Shown here: one piece after another, positions 1 to 9,665 of the stretch
Layout of the letters: each line of letters begins with the position of its first letter
How positions within the stretch are numbered: position 1 is the stretch's first letter
Assembly: GCF_001571385.1 (NCBI RefSeq)
Contig: NZ_BCNW01000001.1
Location: 744,001-808,000 of the forward strand
Origin: Methanofollis ethanolicus
GTDB lineage: Archaea; Halobacteriota; Methanomicrobia; Methanomicrobiales; Methanofollaceae
Direction of reading: 5' to 3'
DNA length: 64,000 bases
Made by a program: the position numbers and the translations under genes
Notes under the pieces: model-generated
Databases searched by the model: none
What the model saw: only the letters and a program-made list of their open reading frames with translations
What the model was told of the DNA's origin: nothing

Positions 1-531
1 CCCGGAAGATTCCGTGGAGAGTGTCTCTCCGCATTCCTGGTTTGTTTCCTGTGTGTCCCGCAAAAGGATCATCGGCGTCTCCTGATAATCACGCGGGCCG
101 TTGCTATATCAGTCTGGTGCACCTGACAGGAGTGTCATACACTCCGTCCTTTGTGATCTGTGGATCTTCACATCACGACGGATTGGGTAAAAAAGATTCC
201 GGATCCCGATAGATCTCGCTATGCACGGGAAGCAGGATCCGGACGGCCTGATGCCTGGTGCCGGGTGCTTCCTGCTGCCCGGACTGTGCGGCGGCCATAT
301 GATGCGAAGAGGTGGCCGGGAACGTACCCCGTGTCGATAGGTGAATGCTGCAGAATGTTATCCCGGTTCGGTTCTCTGCTGGATTGAAGTTTAGGATGTC
401 GGGAGTACATTATTCCAGCATTCGGGTGTACGATCCCCGGTGTCGCCTCTCCACGCTTCGATGTGGTACGTGTCGCCATATAATTGTGGTGAAACCAAAA
501 AGGGTTGCATTTTAGGTGCTTTCGGCGATGT
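1..531. other. Non-coding stretch, no gene recognised
   Basis: Only short, unconvincing open frames occur here and none resembles a protein I know. The base composition is closer to 50-55% GC than the flanking genes. An AT-rich patch lies near 478-515. It adjoins the 3' end of the permease gene on the minus strand, so it probably holds that gene's termination region and the edge of an unrelated locus to the left. Confidence 0.5.
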
Positions 532-1866
532 TCACATCATGAACATCATCCACAGCATGCCGACACCGACAGCCACCGTCACCAGCAGGGTGACAAGGCC
601 GACCTTCAGGAAGTCGATGAAACGGATCGAGATGCCCTCTCTCTCCGCGATCCCGAGGACGACGACGTTCGCTGATGCGGCGATGGCCGTCCCGTTCCCG
701 CCGAGGCACGCCCCCAGGGAGAGTGCCCACCAGATGGGGTAAATGTCGATATCTCCCGCGGTACTCAGTCCGATATCCTGGATAAGCGGGATGAGTGCGG
801 CCGTGAGGGGGATGTTGTCCACGATCGCGGATGCAAGGGCCGAAAACCACGCGATGAGGAGCATGGCGCTCCCTGTTGTGTGGACACTCCCGATCATCCC
901 GGAGGCGATCCCTGCGATCACGCCGGTCTCGACGAGGGCGCCGACGAGGACAAAGAGCCCGCCGAAGAAGAAGAGGGCAGGCCACTCGATCTTCTCCAGG
1001 ATCGCCTCGGGTTCCTCCCTGCTCCAGATGAGGAGAAGGGAGGCCCCGATGAGGGCGACCGCGGCGGGCGTCAGTTCCAGCGCCGGGTCGACGAACGGGA
1101 GGATGGGATGCAGGATCGCTCCGATCTGGTCGTGGACGAAGAAGAGGGTGACGACGAGGAGGATCGTGATCACCGATTTTTTGAAGAGGGAACGGTCCCG
1201 GATCGCCGCCTGTTCATCGAGTCCGTTCACTGTCCTGAGGATCTCGTCCCGGTCGTCCTTCTTGACATGGAGGTCGCCCCTGTAGATGAGGATGAACATT
1301 GCGATGACAATGATGAGATCGACGAGGGCAATCGGTCCCATGGTGATGAGGAACTCATTGAATGTGAGACCGGCCGCGGAGGCGATCATGACGTTTGGCG
1401 GGTCGCCGATGAGCGTGGCCATCCCGCCGACATTGGATGCCATGATCTCGGCGAGAAGGAAGGGAACCGGCGGGACCTTCATCACCTTCGTGATGTAGAG
1501 GAGCATCGGCGTGAGAAGGAGGACGGTGGTCACGTTGTCGAGGATGGCCGAGGTCACTGCGGTCACCAGGGAGAAGAGGACCAGCACCGCAAGCGGGTTC
1601 CCTCCGGCGCACTTTGCAGTCCTGATTGCGATATACTCGAAGAGGCCACTGTTTCGTGCGGTGTTGACGATGATCATCATTCCCATCAGGAGGAAGATCG
1701 TGCCGAAGTCGATGTGGTGAAGAAGACTGTCCCAGGGAACGATGCCGAGAAAGACCACGATCGCAGCGCCGGCCATTGCGGCGACTGCACGGTGGATCCT
1801 TTCGTCTATGATGAGGGCGTACGTCACGAGAAAGACGAGGACTGCTATAAGTTCGGTGGTCATCAT
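532..1866 (-). CDS. ArsB/NhaD-type (SLC13-like) ion permease
   Basis: This is a 444-residue polytopic membrane protein with about 11-12 hydrophobic segments. It belongs to the ArsB/NhaD ion transporter superfamily, which exports arsenite or exchanges Na+/H+ and includes SLC13-like anion carriers. Family signatures visible are two related asparagine-rich loops, L-D-N-V-T-T-V near residue 107 and V-D-N-I-P-L-T near residue 350, plus N-V-G-G-M-A-T-L-I-G-D-P-P-N near 145. This internal repeat is typical of the fold. The substrate cannot be read from sequence. The gene starts with two consecutive ATG codons and lacks a strong ribosome binding site. It is divergent from a TrmB-type regulator, which could control it, but no arsenic or sodium genes are next to it. 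Confidence 0.85.
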   Translation of the reverse strand: MMTTELIAVLVFLVTYALIIDERIHRAVAAMAGAAIVVFLGIVPWDSLLHHIDFGTIFLLMGMMIIVNTARNSGLFEYIAIRTAKCAGGNPLAVLVLFSLVTAVTSAILDNVTTVLLLTPMLLYITKVMKVPPVPFLLAEIMASNVGGMATLIGDPPNVMIASAAGLTFNEFLITMGPIALVDLIIVIAMFILIYRGDLHVKKDDRDEILRTVNGLDEQAAIRDRSLFKKSVITILLVVTLFFVHDQIGAILHPILPFVDPALELTPAAVALIGASLLLIWSREEPEAILEKIEWPALFFFGGLFVLVGALVETGVIAGIASGMIGSVHTTGSAMLLIAWFSALASAIVDNIPLTAALIPLIQDIGLSTAGDIDIYPIWWALSLGACLGGNGTAIAASANVVVLGIAEREGISIRFIDFLKVGLVTLLVTVAVGVGMLWMMFMM

Positions 1867-2011
1867 GGTGTGTTGCTCCCGTATCTACAGGCGAAGGGCC
1901 TGCGGCATGAAAACGTCGGGCCAGGGTTTCAACAGGTCGGGTGTCGTTTTCTGCACATCATTTCTCAAATTTTTGTCCCATCAATATGATGCAACCCGGG
2001 GGAGTTTCAAA

Positions 2012-2030
2012 GGCGATATGCTTAATGGGT
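2012..2030 (+). promoter_or_regulatory. Putative TATA promoter of the TrmB-type gene
   Basis: An A/T-rich box (atatgcttaa, 2016-2025) preceded by a purine-rich BRE-like stretch lies about 30 bases upstream of the ATG at 2053. That spacing would place transcription initiation within a few bases of the start codon, so the mRNA may be nearly leaderless. Confidence 0.4.
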
Positions 2031-2052
2031 GCGGGGCACGAACAGATGGACG

Positions 2053-2793
2053 ATGACAGACGAGATCGTCCTGCAACTCCGCACCCTGGGACTCAATGAA
2101 TACGAGTCGAGGGTCTACGCCACTCTTGTCGGTCTCAAGAGGGCGACGGCGCGGGAGATCCACGAGGCGAGCAAGGTGCCGCGGGGCCGGATCTATGAAG
2201 TACTTCACGACCTGGCGCAGCGCGGCTTTGTCGGGGTGGAGGACGGGTCGCCTGCCCGGTATCATGCCGCCGATGCCGATGAGGTGATCGACCATATCAG
2301 GGACGAATATCTTGCCTCCCTGGAAAAGACGAGGTCGGCCCTCAAAAGCCTCTCCACGACGGTTCCTCTCCCGCCGCCTCCTTTCTACATGCTCAGGAGC
2401 GACTGGGCGATCGAGAACCAGCTCCAGTCGGTCTTCAGGAGGGTGAAGGAGCGCATGGTCCTCATCTGCCAGGACCCCTCCTTTCTCCGGAAGAACCTGA
2501 AAGTCCTGAAGGCCCTTCGGAAGAAGATCGACCTCTATGTCCTTGTCAGGGACAGGAAGGCGTTCTCCGGGATCGACCTCCCCCTCGTCGAGGGCAAGGG
2601 GATTGTGGCCGACCTCCTGGCCCGGCAGACCCCTCCGGGCGTCCACGCAGAGCAGGAGTGCTCGATCCTGATCGACAACGGCGAACTTCTCGCCATTGGT
2701 TCGTCGGGCGCCGAGAGGTTTGCGGTGATCGGGTCAGAGACTCCCATCATGAGATACTTCCTCCTCTCCCTGATCGAGCATCTGGAGAGGTGA
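2053..2793 (+). CDS. TrmB-family transcriptional regulator
   Basis: This is a 246-residue regulator of the TrmB family. These are archaeal winged-helix proteins that usually sense sugars or other small molecules and repress or activate transport and metabolic genes. The N-terminal 70 residues form the TrmB winged helix: L-N-E-Y-E-S-R-V-Y near 12, then A-R-E-I-H-E-A-S-K-V-P-R-G-R-I-Y-E-V-L. A coiled segment follows near 85-110, and then a C-terminal PLD-like effector domain (110-246). I chose the ATG at 2053 over the GTG/ATG-like codons upstream because the family begins at this point and the TATA box fits a near-leaderless start. The target is unknown; the divergent permease is one candidate. 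Confidence 0.85.
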   Translation: MTDEIVLQLRTLGLNEYESRVYATLVGLKRATAREIHEASKVPRGRIYEVLHDLAQRGFVGVEDGSPARYHAADADEVIDHIRDEYLASLEKTRSALKSLSTTVPLPPPPFYMLRSDWAIENQLQSVFRRVKERMVLICQDPSFLRKNLKVLKALRKKIDLYVLVRDRKAFSGIDLPLVEGKGIVADLLARQTPPGVHAEQECSILIDNGELLAIGSSGAERFAVIGSETPIMRYFLLSLIEHLER

Positions 2794-2875
2794 TGGCCGG
2801 CGCCTCTCTCCTCCCTGCACCACCATTATATTCTCGCGCGAATATACTGGCCCGAGGCTTCTGTCATGGCATGCC

Positions 2876-3574
2876 ATGGCGAAGGGGAGTTGGTATCTGA
2901 TGGAAGACGGATCAAGAGGCGCGATTCTCCAGCGCGACAGGAAGACCTATGCGATCGTCCCGAGGACACCGGCCGGGATCGTCGCCCCGGAGGACCTGGA
3001 GAACATTGTCAAGGTCGCGCGGCGGTATGCTATCCCGGTCATCAAGATGACCTCGGGGCAGCGGATGGCGCTCGTCGGGATCAAGGAAGAGGACGTCGAC
3101 AATATCTGGAAGGAACTCGGGATGACCGTCGGGGAGGCGACGGCGCCCTGTCTCCACTATGTCCAGACCTGCCCGGGGACCGAGACCTGCAAGTACGGCG
3201 TGCAGGACTCCCTCGGCCTCGGGCTGAAACTTGAGGGGGTGAACCAGGACCTGAATCTTCCTGCGAAACTGAAGATGGGGGTTTCAGGCTGCCCGCGCTG
3301 TTGCGGGGAGAGTTATGTGCGGGACATCGGGCTGATCGGGACGGCAAAGGGGTGGACGGTGACCTTCGGCGGGAACTCAGGTGGGCGCCCCAGGATCGGC
3401 GATGTGGTGGCAAAGGACCTCCAGGTCGATGAGGCCGTCGGCATGGTGAGGCGTCTCCTCGAGTACTACCGCGACAACGGGAAACCCGGCGAGAGGACGC
3501 CGAGGTTTGCCGAGAGGGTCGGTATCGAAACGATCCGTGCCGCCATGCTCGGCCTGGCGCCGCCCCAGACCTGA
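2876..3574 (+). CDS. Small sirohaem/4Fe-4S sulfite/nitrite reductase-like protein
   Basis: This is a 232-residue protein of the nitrite/sulfite reductase sirohaem superfamily, in the short form found in methanogens (dissimilatory-sulfite-reductase-like, Dsr-LP type). It has one ferredoxin-like half-domain (20-75). The coupled sirohaem/4Fe-4S ligands follow as Cys-x5-Cys (C-P-G-T-E-T-C, near 101-107) and Cys-x3-Cys (C-P-R-C-C, near 140-144). At this length it lacks the second ferredoxin-like repeat and partner subunits of true sulfite reductases. No assimilatory genes are adjacent. The physiological substrate of these stand-alone proteins is not established. A TATA-like box (ttatatt near 2825) lies about 50 bases upstream; a second ATG at 2866 is out of frame. 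Confidence 0.85.
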   Translation: MAKGSWYLMEDGSRGAILQRDRKTYAIVPRTPAGIVAPEDLENIVKVARRYAIPVIKMTSGQRMALVGIKEEDVDNIWKELGMTVGEATAPCLHYVQTCPGTETCKYGVQDSLGLGLKLEGVNQDLNLPAKLKMGVSGCPRCCGESYVRDIGLIGTAKGWTVTFGGNSGGRPRIGDVVAKDLQVDEAVGMVRRLLEYYRDNGKPGERTPRFAERVGIETIRAAMLGLAPPQT

Positions 3575-3632
3575 CCTCTGTCTGAGTCTCTCGAATCTCT
3601 CTTTTTTCCCCGACCCGCGCGGGTTATCTACC

Positions 3633-4448
3633 ATGGTGTCCTCATACTCCCTGATGACCGACGGCGACCGCACCCTCGTCTCAGGCGCCGACCAGGACTT
3701 CCTGGAGGAACTCTCTGAGTACCTGGACGTCCTCGGGAACCCGACGCGCCTGCGGATCCTGAAGATCATCGAGCACACACCGCGGGATGTGCGGGAGATC
3801 TCACGGGCGATAGGGACAAGTTACGAGAACACAAAAAAGCACCTGGACAAACTCCTCCTTGCCGGTCTCGTGAAGAAGGAGGCAGGGTTCTCGGGGGAGA
3901 CCGTGACCGGCGTCCACCCTGTCTGGAAGTACTCCCTGGTCGCCGGGGGCCTGGAGACAGTCATCCAGAACCTCGGGATCTTCGGGAATCTCGGGATCGC
4001 GGCCGACGCCCAGGGTGTCTCCCTCCGCCTGAGGGAGATGAAAGACCGTGTCTCGGCGGCCTTCTCCGGCGGCACGCCTGCCGTCCTTGTCGTCGGCGGC
4101 CCCGACGACGGCCGGGCCTTTCCCCTCGCCGGTGCCCGCTGTGCCGTCGGCCGCGAGGATCCGGAGGCCGCCCCCCTGCAGGGGTGTGCGGTCCCCCTTT
4201 CCGCGGCATATGCCGCCGTCACCCGGGTCACCCGCCCCCACTGCCTGCTGAGTCTCTCCGGCGGCGTCTGGCATGTGGAGGACTGCGGGAGCACGGGAGG
4301 GACGGCCGTGAATGCCGTCCCTCTCCGGCGGCACGAGCGCCGCCCCCTTGCCGACGGCGACCTCATCGACCTTGCCCGGGGGCCGCAGGGGGTACGCCTC
4401 CTCTTCACCGTCCCCCTCCCTGACGATGGTCAGGATCGCCCGTCTTAA
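3633..4448 (+). CDS. ArsR-like winged-helix regulator fused to an FHA domain
   Basis: This is a 271-residue predicted DNA-binding protein. Residues about 27-95 form an ArsR-type winged helix (E-Y-L-D-V-L-G-N-P-T-R-L-R-I-L-K, then S-Y-E-N-T-K-K-H-L-D-K-L). Residues about 155-262 resemble a forkhead-associated (FHA) phosphothreonine-binding domain, with G-R-E near 180, a S-x-x-H-C-L-L-like strand and a D-C-G-S-T-G-G-T-A-V-N motif (FHA consensus N/D-x-S-x-x-G-T-x-V-N). The gene ends 25 bases before a membrane Ser/Thr kinase gene, a natural source of phosphothreonine. This supports a phosphorylation-switched transcription factor, though that is inference. ATG 3633 is the first ATG giving the full domain; ATG 3654 is an alternative. 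Confidence 0.8.
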   Translation: MVSSYSLMTDGDRTLVSGADQDFLEELSEYLDVLGNPTRLRILKIIEHTPRDVREISRAIGTSYENTKKHLDKLLLAGLVKKEAGFSGETVTGVHPVWKYSLVAGGLETVIQNLGIFGNLGIAADAQGVSLRLREMKDRVSAAFSGGTPAVLVVGGPDDGRAFPLAGARCAVGREDPEAAPLQGCAVPLSAAYAAVTRVTRPHCLLSLSGGVWHVEDCGSTGGTAVNAVPLRRHERRPLADGDLIDLARGPQGVRLLFTVPLPDDGQDRPS

Positions 4449-4473
4449 TATTCCCGGCCACCCACCTCATTGC

Positions 4474-5793
<1,320 letters not shown>

Positions 5794-5900
5794 ACCAATC
5801 GGTTCAAGCTCAGAACCGCCTCCATTTTCTTTATTTATCCCTCGGGTCGTCGACCTATGGTATGCAGCTGTCGGGAGACCGGCAGCACAGAGGATAGACC

Positions 5901-6185
5901 ATGAAAGGAAAACTTGCAATCGGAGCGGCCCTCCTGCTCTGTCTTGCCCTGGTCTCGGTGGTTCCGGCCGCCGCAGCATCGGGTCAGGACGGAAAGATGG
6001 GTCAGCAGGCCTGCTGGCAGAACACCGTCCAGGAGAGCACATCCGCGGGCGCCTGTCCCTGTGCCGAAGAGGGCACCTGCCAGCAGTACAGGACCGCAAA
6101 CCAGACGCGGTCTGCAAACTCCTCTGGTGCCGGCGTCTGTGACGCCACATGCGACCAGACCCGGAGCCGCCAGCGGCTTTGCTGA
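5901..6185 (+). CDS. Small secreted cysteine-rich protein
   Basis: This 94-residue protein has a clear signal peptide (M-K-G-K-L, hydrophobic core to about residue 26, A-A-A-A cleavage region). The mature part of about 68 residues contains eight cysteines, including C-P-C and C-D-A-T-C, and is rich in Gln, Thr and Ser. I recognise no family. The even cysteine count suggests disulfides or metal binding outside the cell. A GAGG ribosome binding site lies seven bases upstream of the ATG. It follows the kinase gene by about 107 bases, and a hairpin terminator follows it. Confidence 0.65.
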   Translation: MKGKLAIGAALLLCLALVSVVPAAAASGQDGKMGQQACWQNTVQESTSAGACPCAEEGTCQQYRTANQTRSANSSGAGVCDATCDQTRSRQRLC

Positions 6186-6204
6186 ATCTGAACCCTGATA
6201 ATTT

Positions 6205-6247
6205 CCCTGTCCTCTTTACGGAAGACAGGGTCCGATACACCTATTTT
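6205..6247. terminator. Hairpin plus T-tract between convergent genes
   Basis: CCCTGTC (6205-6211) and GACAGGG (6224-6230) form a seven-base-pair stem. A run of six T lies at 6242-6247, just before the convergent regulator gene ends. This suits termination of the small secreted protein gene. Confidence 0.5.
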
Positions 6248-6248
6248 T

Positions 6249-7661
6249 TCACCTGTCCGCGCCCCTTACCTCGCGGGCGATGGAGCAGAAGTACATCCTC
6301 CCGGCAAAGCGCACGAAGGTCCGGGAGACCTCGACCTTGAAGACGGTGCCGTCCTTCTTCCTGTGGACCGAGACGACTCTCTCCTTCTTCCCGGGTTCGG
6401 CCCGCGCCCACATCTCCTCCCACTGCGGCGCGGTGACCGAGGGGTTGAGGCCGAAGATGGTGACGGCGATGATCTCGTCCTGACTGTAACCGAGGAGGCT
6501 GCATGCCGTCTCATTCGCCTTGTAGATCCTGCCGTCCCTGTCGAAGAGGATGATGGAGTCGGAGGCATGGTCGAAGGCGAAGGTGGTGAAGAGGAGTTCG
6601 CGCTCGATCTCCTCCTTCTCCGCGAGCACCTTCAGGAGCGTCCTGTTCGCCTCCTGGATCCCGGTGGTCCGCCCGGCGATGAGGCACTCCATGTTCTCGT
6701 GGTACTGCTCCAGCTGTTCCCTGCACTGCTGCAGTTCGGTGATGTCGGTGCCTGCCAGGTGGTAACCCCGGGCCCTCCCCCCATTCCCGAAGATGCCCCT
6801 GACCTGCCACCTCTCCCAGCCGAGGGTGCCGTCTGTCCTCACCGATCTGACCTCCAGGGCCGTGGTCGGGCTCTCCGGGGTGAGATAGATGAGCGCTGCC
6901 TTCATACGCTCCCTGTCGCCGGGCGGGAGGAGGGGGAGGAAGCGGAAACCTATCAACTGCTCTCGTGTCCGACCCGCGTACCTGCAGAATGACTCGTTGA
7001 CGAACTCGAGGGTGAGGTCGGGTCTGGTATGGAGGACAAAGCCGGGGAGGTCCGCGGTGAGCGCCTCATACTGCTGCCGCGAGGCCTCCAGCGCCCCTGT
7101 CGCCTCTCTGCACGCGGTCTCGTCGATGAGCACGATGGCGCACCCGTCCTTCCCGGTGTCGAAGACCACCGGGACGAGGTGGACGCGGAGGTGGCGCCGT
7201 CTCCCGCGGATCACGGTAGCGGCGGGAAAAAGCGCCTGCGTCCCCTGCACAGCCTGACGGCATCGTTCAAGGAACTCGGGGGCCGTGAAGAGAGAATAGG
7301 GAAGTTCCTGGACTTTTTCGCCGTACAGTACCTCCAGCGGGCATTCGAGGAGGTCGAGGGCGCTCTGGCTCACCATCACCACCTCGTCCCGCCCGTCAAC
7401 GACGACCGCCGGGTGGAGGGAGAAGTGGAGGAGGGCGGCGACTGGCATCCTCCGCGCGAGGAAGTAGGTCTTCGCGGTCCCGACCTTCCTGATGTCAGCC
7501 TCCCCCTTCTGGACGAGCATGTCCAGGTGCTTTGCGGCCGTGTTCCTGTGGAGGCCGAGAGCCCCCGCGATCTCGGTAATGGAGAGCCCTTTCGGATGTT
7601 TCCTGAGGAGTTCCCTGATTGTGATCGCGTCCCCGACCCTCTCTGCTGTGCTGCCCGGCAT
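6249..7661 (-). CDS. HTH and PAS-domain transcriptional regulator
   Basis: This is an approximately 470-residue one-component regulator. The N-terminal 65 residues form a MarR/IclR-like winged helix (T-I-R-E-L-L-R-K-H-P-K-G, then L-H-R-N-T-A-A-K-H-L-D-M-L). About three PAS-type sensor domains follow, near 80-185, 200-310 and 345-465. A coiled stretch around 310-345 separates the last two. No histidine kinase domain is present. The architecture (HTH plus tandem PAS) is common in Methanomicrobiales, where the ligand is unknown. The gene is divergent from acetyl-CoA synthetase across about 107 bases, and a perfect inverted repeat spans that gap, so it may regulate acetate activation. I prefer the ATG at 7661; a GTG two codons upstream (7667) is also possible. 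Confidence 0.8.
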   Translation of the reverse strand: MPGSTAERVGDAITIRELLRKHPKGLSITEIAGALGLHRNTAAKHLDMLVQKGEADIRKVGTAKTYFLARRMPVAALLHFSLHPAVVVDGRDEVVMVSQSALDLLECPLEVLYGEKVQELPYSLFTAPEFLERCRQAVQGTQALFPAATVIRGRRRHLRVHLVPVVFDTGKDGCAIVLIDETACREATGALEASRQQYEALTADLPGFVLHTRPDLTLEFVNESFCRYAGRTREQLIGFRFLPLLPPGDRERMKAALIYLTPESPTTALEVRSVRTDGTLGWERWQVRGIFGNGGRARGYHLAGTDITELQQCREQLEQYHENMECLIAGRTTGIQEANRTLLKVLAEKEEIERELLFTTFAFDHASDSIILFDRDGRIYKANETACSLLGYSQDEIIAVTIFGLNPSVTAPQWEEMWARAEPGKKERVVSVHRKKDGTVFKVEVSRTFVRFAGRMYFCSIAREVRGADR

Positions 7662-7738
7662 ATGCACTGCATAGGTGTTGTGCAGAGCGAAGATTTATCA
7701 TTATCTATCATGGAGAACTCTATATATGCACAGCAGAG
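7641..7738. promoter_or_regulatory. 11-bp perfect inverted repeat across the regulator/acs divergent promoter
   Basis: CTCTGCTGTGC at 7641-7651 recurs as its exact reverse complement GCACAGCAGAG at 7728-7738. One arm lies in the first codons of the regulator gene; the other abuts the TATA box of the acetyl-CoA synthetase gene. Related half-sites (gttgtgcagag near 7676, tatgcactgcat near 7661) occur between them. This layout suits an operator for the winged-helix regulator, possibly with DNA looping. That role is inference. Confidence 0.4.
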
Positions 7739-7760
7739 TGGCCCGGAGAGGTCCGGGAGG
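7719..7760 (+). promoter_or_regulatory. acs promoter (TATA box) and ribosome binding site
   Basis: A strong archaeal TATA box (ctatatatg, 7720-7728) lies about 45 bases upstream of the ATG at 7769. A gggagg Shine-Dalgarno sequence (7755-7760) lies eight bases before it. This choice of signal decides the ATG at 7769 over the GTG at 7760. Confidence 0.6.
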
Positions 7761-7768
7761 TGGTGCTT

Positions 7769-9661
7769 ATGGCAGAGACATTTGACGTGAAACTTGCCGG
7801 CAAGGTCTACATGCCCGACCCCGCGTACCGGGAACGCTCCTGGACCGGGGACTGGGAGACGGCGTACAAACGCTATCTTGACGACCCCGATGGCTTCTGG
7901 GCAGGGATCGCCGGTGAACTGGAGTGGTTCGCTCCGTGGGAGACGGTGCGCGAGTGGGACAACCCCTATGCCCGCTGGTTCACCGGGGCGAAGTTGAACA
8001 TCACCCACAACTGCCTCGACCGCCACGCCGCCAGCGAACGGCGGAACAAGGTCGCCCTGATCTGGCGGGGCGAGGACGACGAGAACGAGCGTATTCTCAC
8101 CTACCGCCAGCTCCACCGCGAGGTGATGCGCTTTGCGAACGCCCTCAAGGGCCTTGGCGTCGGGAAGGGGGACACAGTCTGCATCTACATGCCCCTTGTC
8201 CCCGAGCAGGTCGTCGCCATGCTCGCCTGCGCCCGTATCGGGGCGGTGCACAGCATCGTCTACGGCGGTTTCGGGGCCTCGGCCCTCAACACCCGTATCC
8301 GCGACGCACAGGCGAAGATCGTCATCACCGCCGACGTCGGCTTCAGGCGGGGCAAGAGGGTGCCCTTAAAGACCATCGTCGACGAGGCGGTCGTGAACGC
8401 GCCCTCTGTCGAGAAGATCGTCGTCCTGCGGCGGACGAAACCCGAGATCGAACTCTTCTCAGAGATGGAGGTGGACTTCGAGGAGATCATGGCGGCAGCC
8501 GCACCGTACTGCGAGCCCGAAGTGATGGACGCCGAGGACCCGCTCTTTATCCTGCACACGAGCGGGACGACAGGCACACCGAAGGGGATCGTCCACACCT
8601 CTGCCGGCTACATGGTCGGCGCCTACTATACGACGAAGTACGTCTTCGACTTGAAGGAGAACGACGTCTACTGGTGCACCGCCGATCCCGGCTGGATCAC
8701 CGGCCACTCGTACATCGTCTACGGTCCTCTTGCCGCCGGCGCCACCGTGCTCCTCACTGAGACGACGCCCGATTTCCCCGACCCCGGCATCTGGTGGCGG
8801 ATCGTCGAGGACTTTGGCGTGACCGTCTTCTACACCGCCCCGACGGTGATCCGGATGTTCATGCGGTTTGGCGAGGAGTGGCCGAACCGGTCCAACCTCG
8901 ACACCCTCCGCGTCCTCGGCTCTGTCGGCGAACCCCTGAACCCCGAGGCCTTCGAGTGGTTCTATCATAATGTCGGGAAGGACCGCTGCCCGATCGTGGA
9001 CACCTGGTGGCAGACCGAGACAGGGATGCACATGATCACGACGCTCGTCGGCGAACCGATGAAGCCAGGTTTTGCCGGCCGGCCTGTCCCGGGCGTGATG
9101 GCCGACGTCGTCGACAGGGAGGGCAACCCTGTCCCCCCGGGCATCGGCGGCCTCCTGGTGATCCGGGAGCCCTGGCCCTCGATGATGCGGACGGTCCACA
9201 ACAACGACGAGCGCTACCGGAAGTACTGGACGACCGTTGACTCCCTGTACACCGCGGGCGACCTTGCGGTGAAGGACGAGGACGGCTATATCATGGTCCT
9301 CGGCCGGGCCGACGACATCATCATCGTCGCCGGGCACAACATCGGCACCGCCGAGGTGGAGTCAGCCCTCGTCTCCCACGAGGCGGTCGCCGAGGCGGCG
9401 GTGATCGGCATCCCGGACGCCGTCAAAGGGCAGGCGGTCAAGGCGTTCGTCATCCTGAGGCAGAGTTACAGGCCGACCGAGAAGCTGAAGGGCGACCTCA
9501 GCTACCATGTGCGGATGAGCCTCGGCCCGATAGCGATGCCGGCCGCGATCGAGTTCGTCGACGCCCTCCCGAAGACGCGGAGCGGCAAGATCATGCGGCG
9601 CGTCCTGAAGGCGAAGGAGATGGGGATCGACCCGGGAGACATCTCGACACTGGAGGACTGA
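7769..9661 (+). CDS. acsA: AMP-forming acetyl-CoA synthetase
   Basis: This is a 630-residue cytoplasmic enzyme that activates acetate with ATP and CoA to acetyl-CoA through an acetyl-adenylate, supplying carbon for biosynthesis. ANL-superfamily motifs are all present: T-S-G-T-T-G-T-P-K-G near 264, the T-A-D-P-G-W-I-T-G-H region near 307, W-W-Q-T-E-T-G near 412, and the C-terminal P-K-T-R-S-G-K-I-M-R-R motif, whose Lys (about 607) is the conserved catalytic and regulatory acetylation site. The length is normal for the family (about 630-660). A propionate or broader acyl specificity cannot be excluded. The MFS gene begins four bases after its stop, implying co-transcription. Confidence 0.93.
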   Translation: MAETFDVKLAGKVYMPDPAYRERSWTGDWETAYKRYLDDPDGFWAGIAGELEWFAPWETVREWDNPYARWFTGAKLNITHNCLDRHAASERRNKVALIWRGEDDENERILTYRQLHREVMRFANALKGLGVGKGDTVCIYMPLVPEQVVAMLACARIGAVHSIVYGGFGASALNTRIRDAQAKIVITADVGFRRGKRVPLKTIVDEAVVNAPSVEKIVVLRRTKPEIELFSEMEVDFEEIMAAAAPYCEPEVMDAEDPLFILHTSGTTGTPKGIVHTSAGYMVGAYYTTKYVFDLKENDVYWCTADPGWITGHSYIVYGPLAAGATVLLTETTPDFPDPGIWWRIVEDFGVTVFYTAPTVIRMFMRFGEEWPNRSNLDTLRVLGSVGEPLNPEAFEWFYHNVGKDRCPIVDTWWQTETGMHMITTLVGEPMKPGFAGRPVPGVMADVVDREGNPVPPGIGGLLVIREPWPSMMRTVHNNDERYRKYWTTVDSLYTAGDLAVKDEDGYIMVLGRADDIIIVAGHNIGTAEVESALVSHEAVAEAAVIGIPDAVKGQAVKAFVILRQSYRPTEKLKGDLSYHVRMSLGPIAMPAAIEFVDALPKTRSGKIMRRVLKAKEMGIDPGDISTLED

Positions 9662-9665
9662 AGGG

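Noticed and set aside
880-1989. A 369-codon open frame on the plus strand across the permease gene
   Set aside because: It is antisense to the minus-strand permease, with D/E/R-rich, low-complexity sequence typical of GC-rich shadow frames and no domain.
7769-9661. ADP-forming acetyl-CoA synthetase
   Set aside because: The protein has the ANL-family (AMP-forming) motifs and single-chain architecture, not the Acd two-domain type.
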